Positions 7,187 through 7,748 of a stretch of DNA of 7,748 bases are shown piece by piece. How positions within the stretch are numbered: the stretch's first letter is position 1; every line of letters begins with the position of its first letter. The stretch is from positions 1-7,748 of the forward strand of contig CAZSCK010000095.1 of assembly GCA_964605385.1 (NCBI GenBank). The letters run 5' to 3'. The stretch comes from JAGLTQ01 sp964605385 (GTDB lineage Bacteria; Pseudomonadota; Gammaproteobacteria; UBA6429; Thiohalophilaceae). A model generated the notes under the pieces. The model saw nothing but the letters and a program-made list of their open reading frames with translations, did not search any database and had not been told where the DNA came from. Both the position numbers and the translations under genes were made by a program.

Positions 7187-7215
7187 TTGACAAACAGGGG
7201 GGAAATCGCCAAAAT
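7187..7215 (+). promoter_or_regulatory. Predicted sigma70 promoter of rpsT
   Basis: A perfect -35 TTGACA (7187-7192), a 17-bp spacer and a -10 CAAAAT (7210-7215, 4 of 6 matches) lie upstream of rpsT. The bases after the -10 are GC-rich (ACGCGGC, 7216-7222), a discriminator typical of promoters that ppGpp represses in stringent control. Transcription should start near 7222, giving a leader of about 35 nt. Activity and stringent control are inference. Confidence 0.6.
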
Positions 7216-7244
7216 ACGCGGCTTTCCAGTATCAGATTTGAGTC

Positions 7245-7250
7245 AGGAGA
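7245..7250 (+). promoter_or_regulatory. Shine-Dalgarno of rpsT
   Basis: AGGAGA ends 6 nt before the TTG at 7257. It supports the TTG start that gives the conserved ANTAQSKKRARQ N-terminus. Confidence 0.8.
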
Positions 7251-7256
7251 CTTACT

Positions 7257-7517
7257 TTGGCTAATACAGCGCAATCAAAAAAACGTGCCCGTCAGGCGGA
7301 AACTCATCGTCAACGCAATGCGAGCTACCGTGCAATGTTCCGTACTTCTCTTAAGAAAGTATTGTCTGCAATTTCTGCTGGCAATAAAGATGAAGCAACA
7401 ACAGCTTATAACGCTGCGGTTTCTATTATCGATAAAACCAGCAACAAAGGCTTAATGCACAAGAATAAAGCAGCACGTTATAAAAGTCGTTTGAATACTC
7501 GTATTCACGCAATGTAA
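7257..7517 (+). CDS. rpsT: 30S ribosomal protein S20
   Basis: S20 binds 16S rRNA early in 30S assembly. The 86 residues match the usual length (87 in E. coli). The sequence is basic and Ala/Lys-rich, with the family signatures ANTAQSKKRARQAETHRQRN at the N-terminus and the helical ending GLMHKNKAARYKSRLNTRIHAM. The start is TTG at 7257-7259, with AGGAGA 6 nt upstream. E. coli rpsT also starts with UUG, and there the weak start is part of translational autoregulation by S20; similar control here is inference. The gene is a monocistronic unit: it has its own promoter at 7187-7215 and a strong terminator 40 nt after the stop. It diverges from murJ. Confidence 0.98.
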   Translation: MANTAQSKKRARQAETHRQRNASYRAMFRTSLKKVLSAISAGNKDEATTAYNAAVSIIDKTSNKGLMHKNKAARYKSRLNTRIHAM

Positions 7518-7526
7518 TTTAACACT

Positions 7527-7546
7527 GTCTTGATGTTATTCAAGAC
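7527..7546 (+). other. Hairpin in the rpsT 3' region before the terminator
   Basis: GTCTTGA (7527-7533) pairs with TCAAGAC (7540-7546) around TGTTAT, a perfect 7-bp stem. It lies between the rpsT stop and the terminator and has no T-run. It could protect the 3' end or be a processing site, or be chance. Confidence 0.4.
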
Positions 7547-7556
7547 GACGTTACAT

Positions 7557-7591
7557 AAAAAAGCCGCTTCATTATTGAAGCGGCTTTTTTT
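7557..7591 (+). terminator. Intrinsic terminator of rpsT
   Basis: AAAAAAGCCGCTTC (7557-7570) pairs perfectly with GAAGCGGCTTTTTT (7577-7590) around ATTATT, a 14-bp stem followed by T-rich sequence. The A-run on the other side gives a T-run on the minus strand too, so it may also stop transcription coming from the right. Confidence 0.93.
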
Positions 7592-7592
7592 G

Positions 7593-7656
7593 TTTTGTAG
7601 GTCGGCTTCGTAGTGCCCCACAACAAAAATAAAATAGAGGGTAAAAGCCCGACCTG
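7593..7656. repeat. Degenerate, shortened TGTAGGTCGG-family element
   Basis: TTTTGTAGGTCGGCTTCG starts at 7593 and matches the left end of the units at 786 and 933. The right end, AAGCCCGACCT at 7645-7655, is its inverted counterpart with one G missing on the left arm. The middle hairpin of the other units is absent: positions 7611-7640 are unrelated A-rich sequence. It directly abuts the T-tail of the rpsT terminator. Confidence 0.65.
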
Positions 7657-7737
7657 AAAAAAACACTAAAATTCAGACTAATACTAGGGGCTATTGATCT
7701 TTCATTTTATAGCCTATTCAAACCTAAAAAGGGACAC
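7657..7737. other. Non-coding stretch at right edge
   Basis: AT-rich, with no ORF or convincing promoter. A 6-bp inverted repeat, GGCTAT at 7689-7694 and ATAGCC at 7709-7714, is the only structure seen and may be chance. Confidence 0.4.
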
Positions 7738-7748
7738 GTCATTGCGAG
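7738..7748. repeat. Start of a third GTCATTGCGAG-family element, cut by right edge
   Basis: The last 11 bases, GTCATTGCGAG, are identical to the left end of the palindrome at 4448 and match 10 of 11 at 141. Given the two other copies nearby, it is likely the left arm of another copy continuing beyond the window. Confidence 0.6.

Larger units (their letters stand above)
7047..7256. other. Divergent intergenic region murJ / rpsT
   Basis: These 210 bp should hold the promoters of both transcription units. For rpsT a convincing sigma70 pair is present at 7187-7215, and a second perfect TATAAT lies at 7166-7171 on the plus strand without a good -35 at the right distance. For murJ the minus strand offers TTGACG at 7134-7129 without a matching -10, and an extended -10-like TGTTATCCT at 7128-7120 with a poor -35. 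I cannot decide the murJ promoter. No ORF or RNA gene is seen. Confidence 0.5.

Overview
The window is a conserved housekeeping block of a gammaproteobacterium with moderate to low GC. Six genes lie on the minus strand, in transcription order murJ (lipid II flippase), ribF (riboflavin kinase/FAD synthetase), ileS (isoleucyl-tRNA synthetase), lspA (signal peptidase II), fkpB (FKBP-type prolyl isomerase) and ispH (HMBPP reductase, cut by the left edge). rpsT (ribosomal protein S20) is divergent on the plus strand. The order rpsT / murJ-ribF-ileS-lspA-fkpB-ispH matches the Pseudomonas-type arrangement; in E. coli murJ lies elsewhere. The genus cannot be fixed from this sequence.

Layout from left to right: positions 1-110 hold the first 36 codons of ispH, read from a TTG start. 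Positions 141-297 are a structured palindromic repeat. fkpB occupies 312-761. Two near-identical units of about 107 bp, each with three hairpins, fill 786-1039. lspA occupies 1046-1528, followed closely by ileS at 1547-4408 (GTG start). A 42-bp palindrome at 4448-4489 separates ileS from ribF (4499-5425). murJ occupies 5487-7046. A divergent promoter region of 210 bp leads to rpsT (7257-7517, TTG start), which ends in a strong intrinsic terminator (7557-7591). Beyond it are a degenerate copy of the second repeat family and, at the right edge, the first 11 bases of another copy of the first family.

The genes serve basic growth: translation (rpsT, ileS), flavin cofactors (ribF), cell-envelope assembly (murJ, lspA), protein folding (fkpB) and isoprenoid precursors (ispH), the last feeding undecaprenyl phosphate and so lipid II. 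All complete genes look intact, with the catalytic or binding residues visible.

I see no novel multi-gene system, defence island, prophage, CRISPR array or insertion sequence with a transposase. The unusual content is between the genes: two families of palindromic repeats, GTCATTGCGAG-type and TGTAGGTCGG-type, occupy three of the five gaps of the minus-strand cluster plus the region after rpsT. One hairpin shows a compensatory base-pair change between its two copies.
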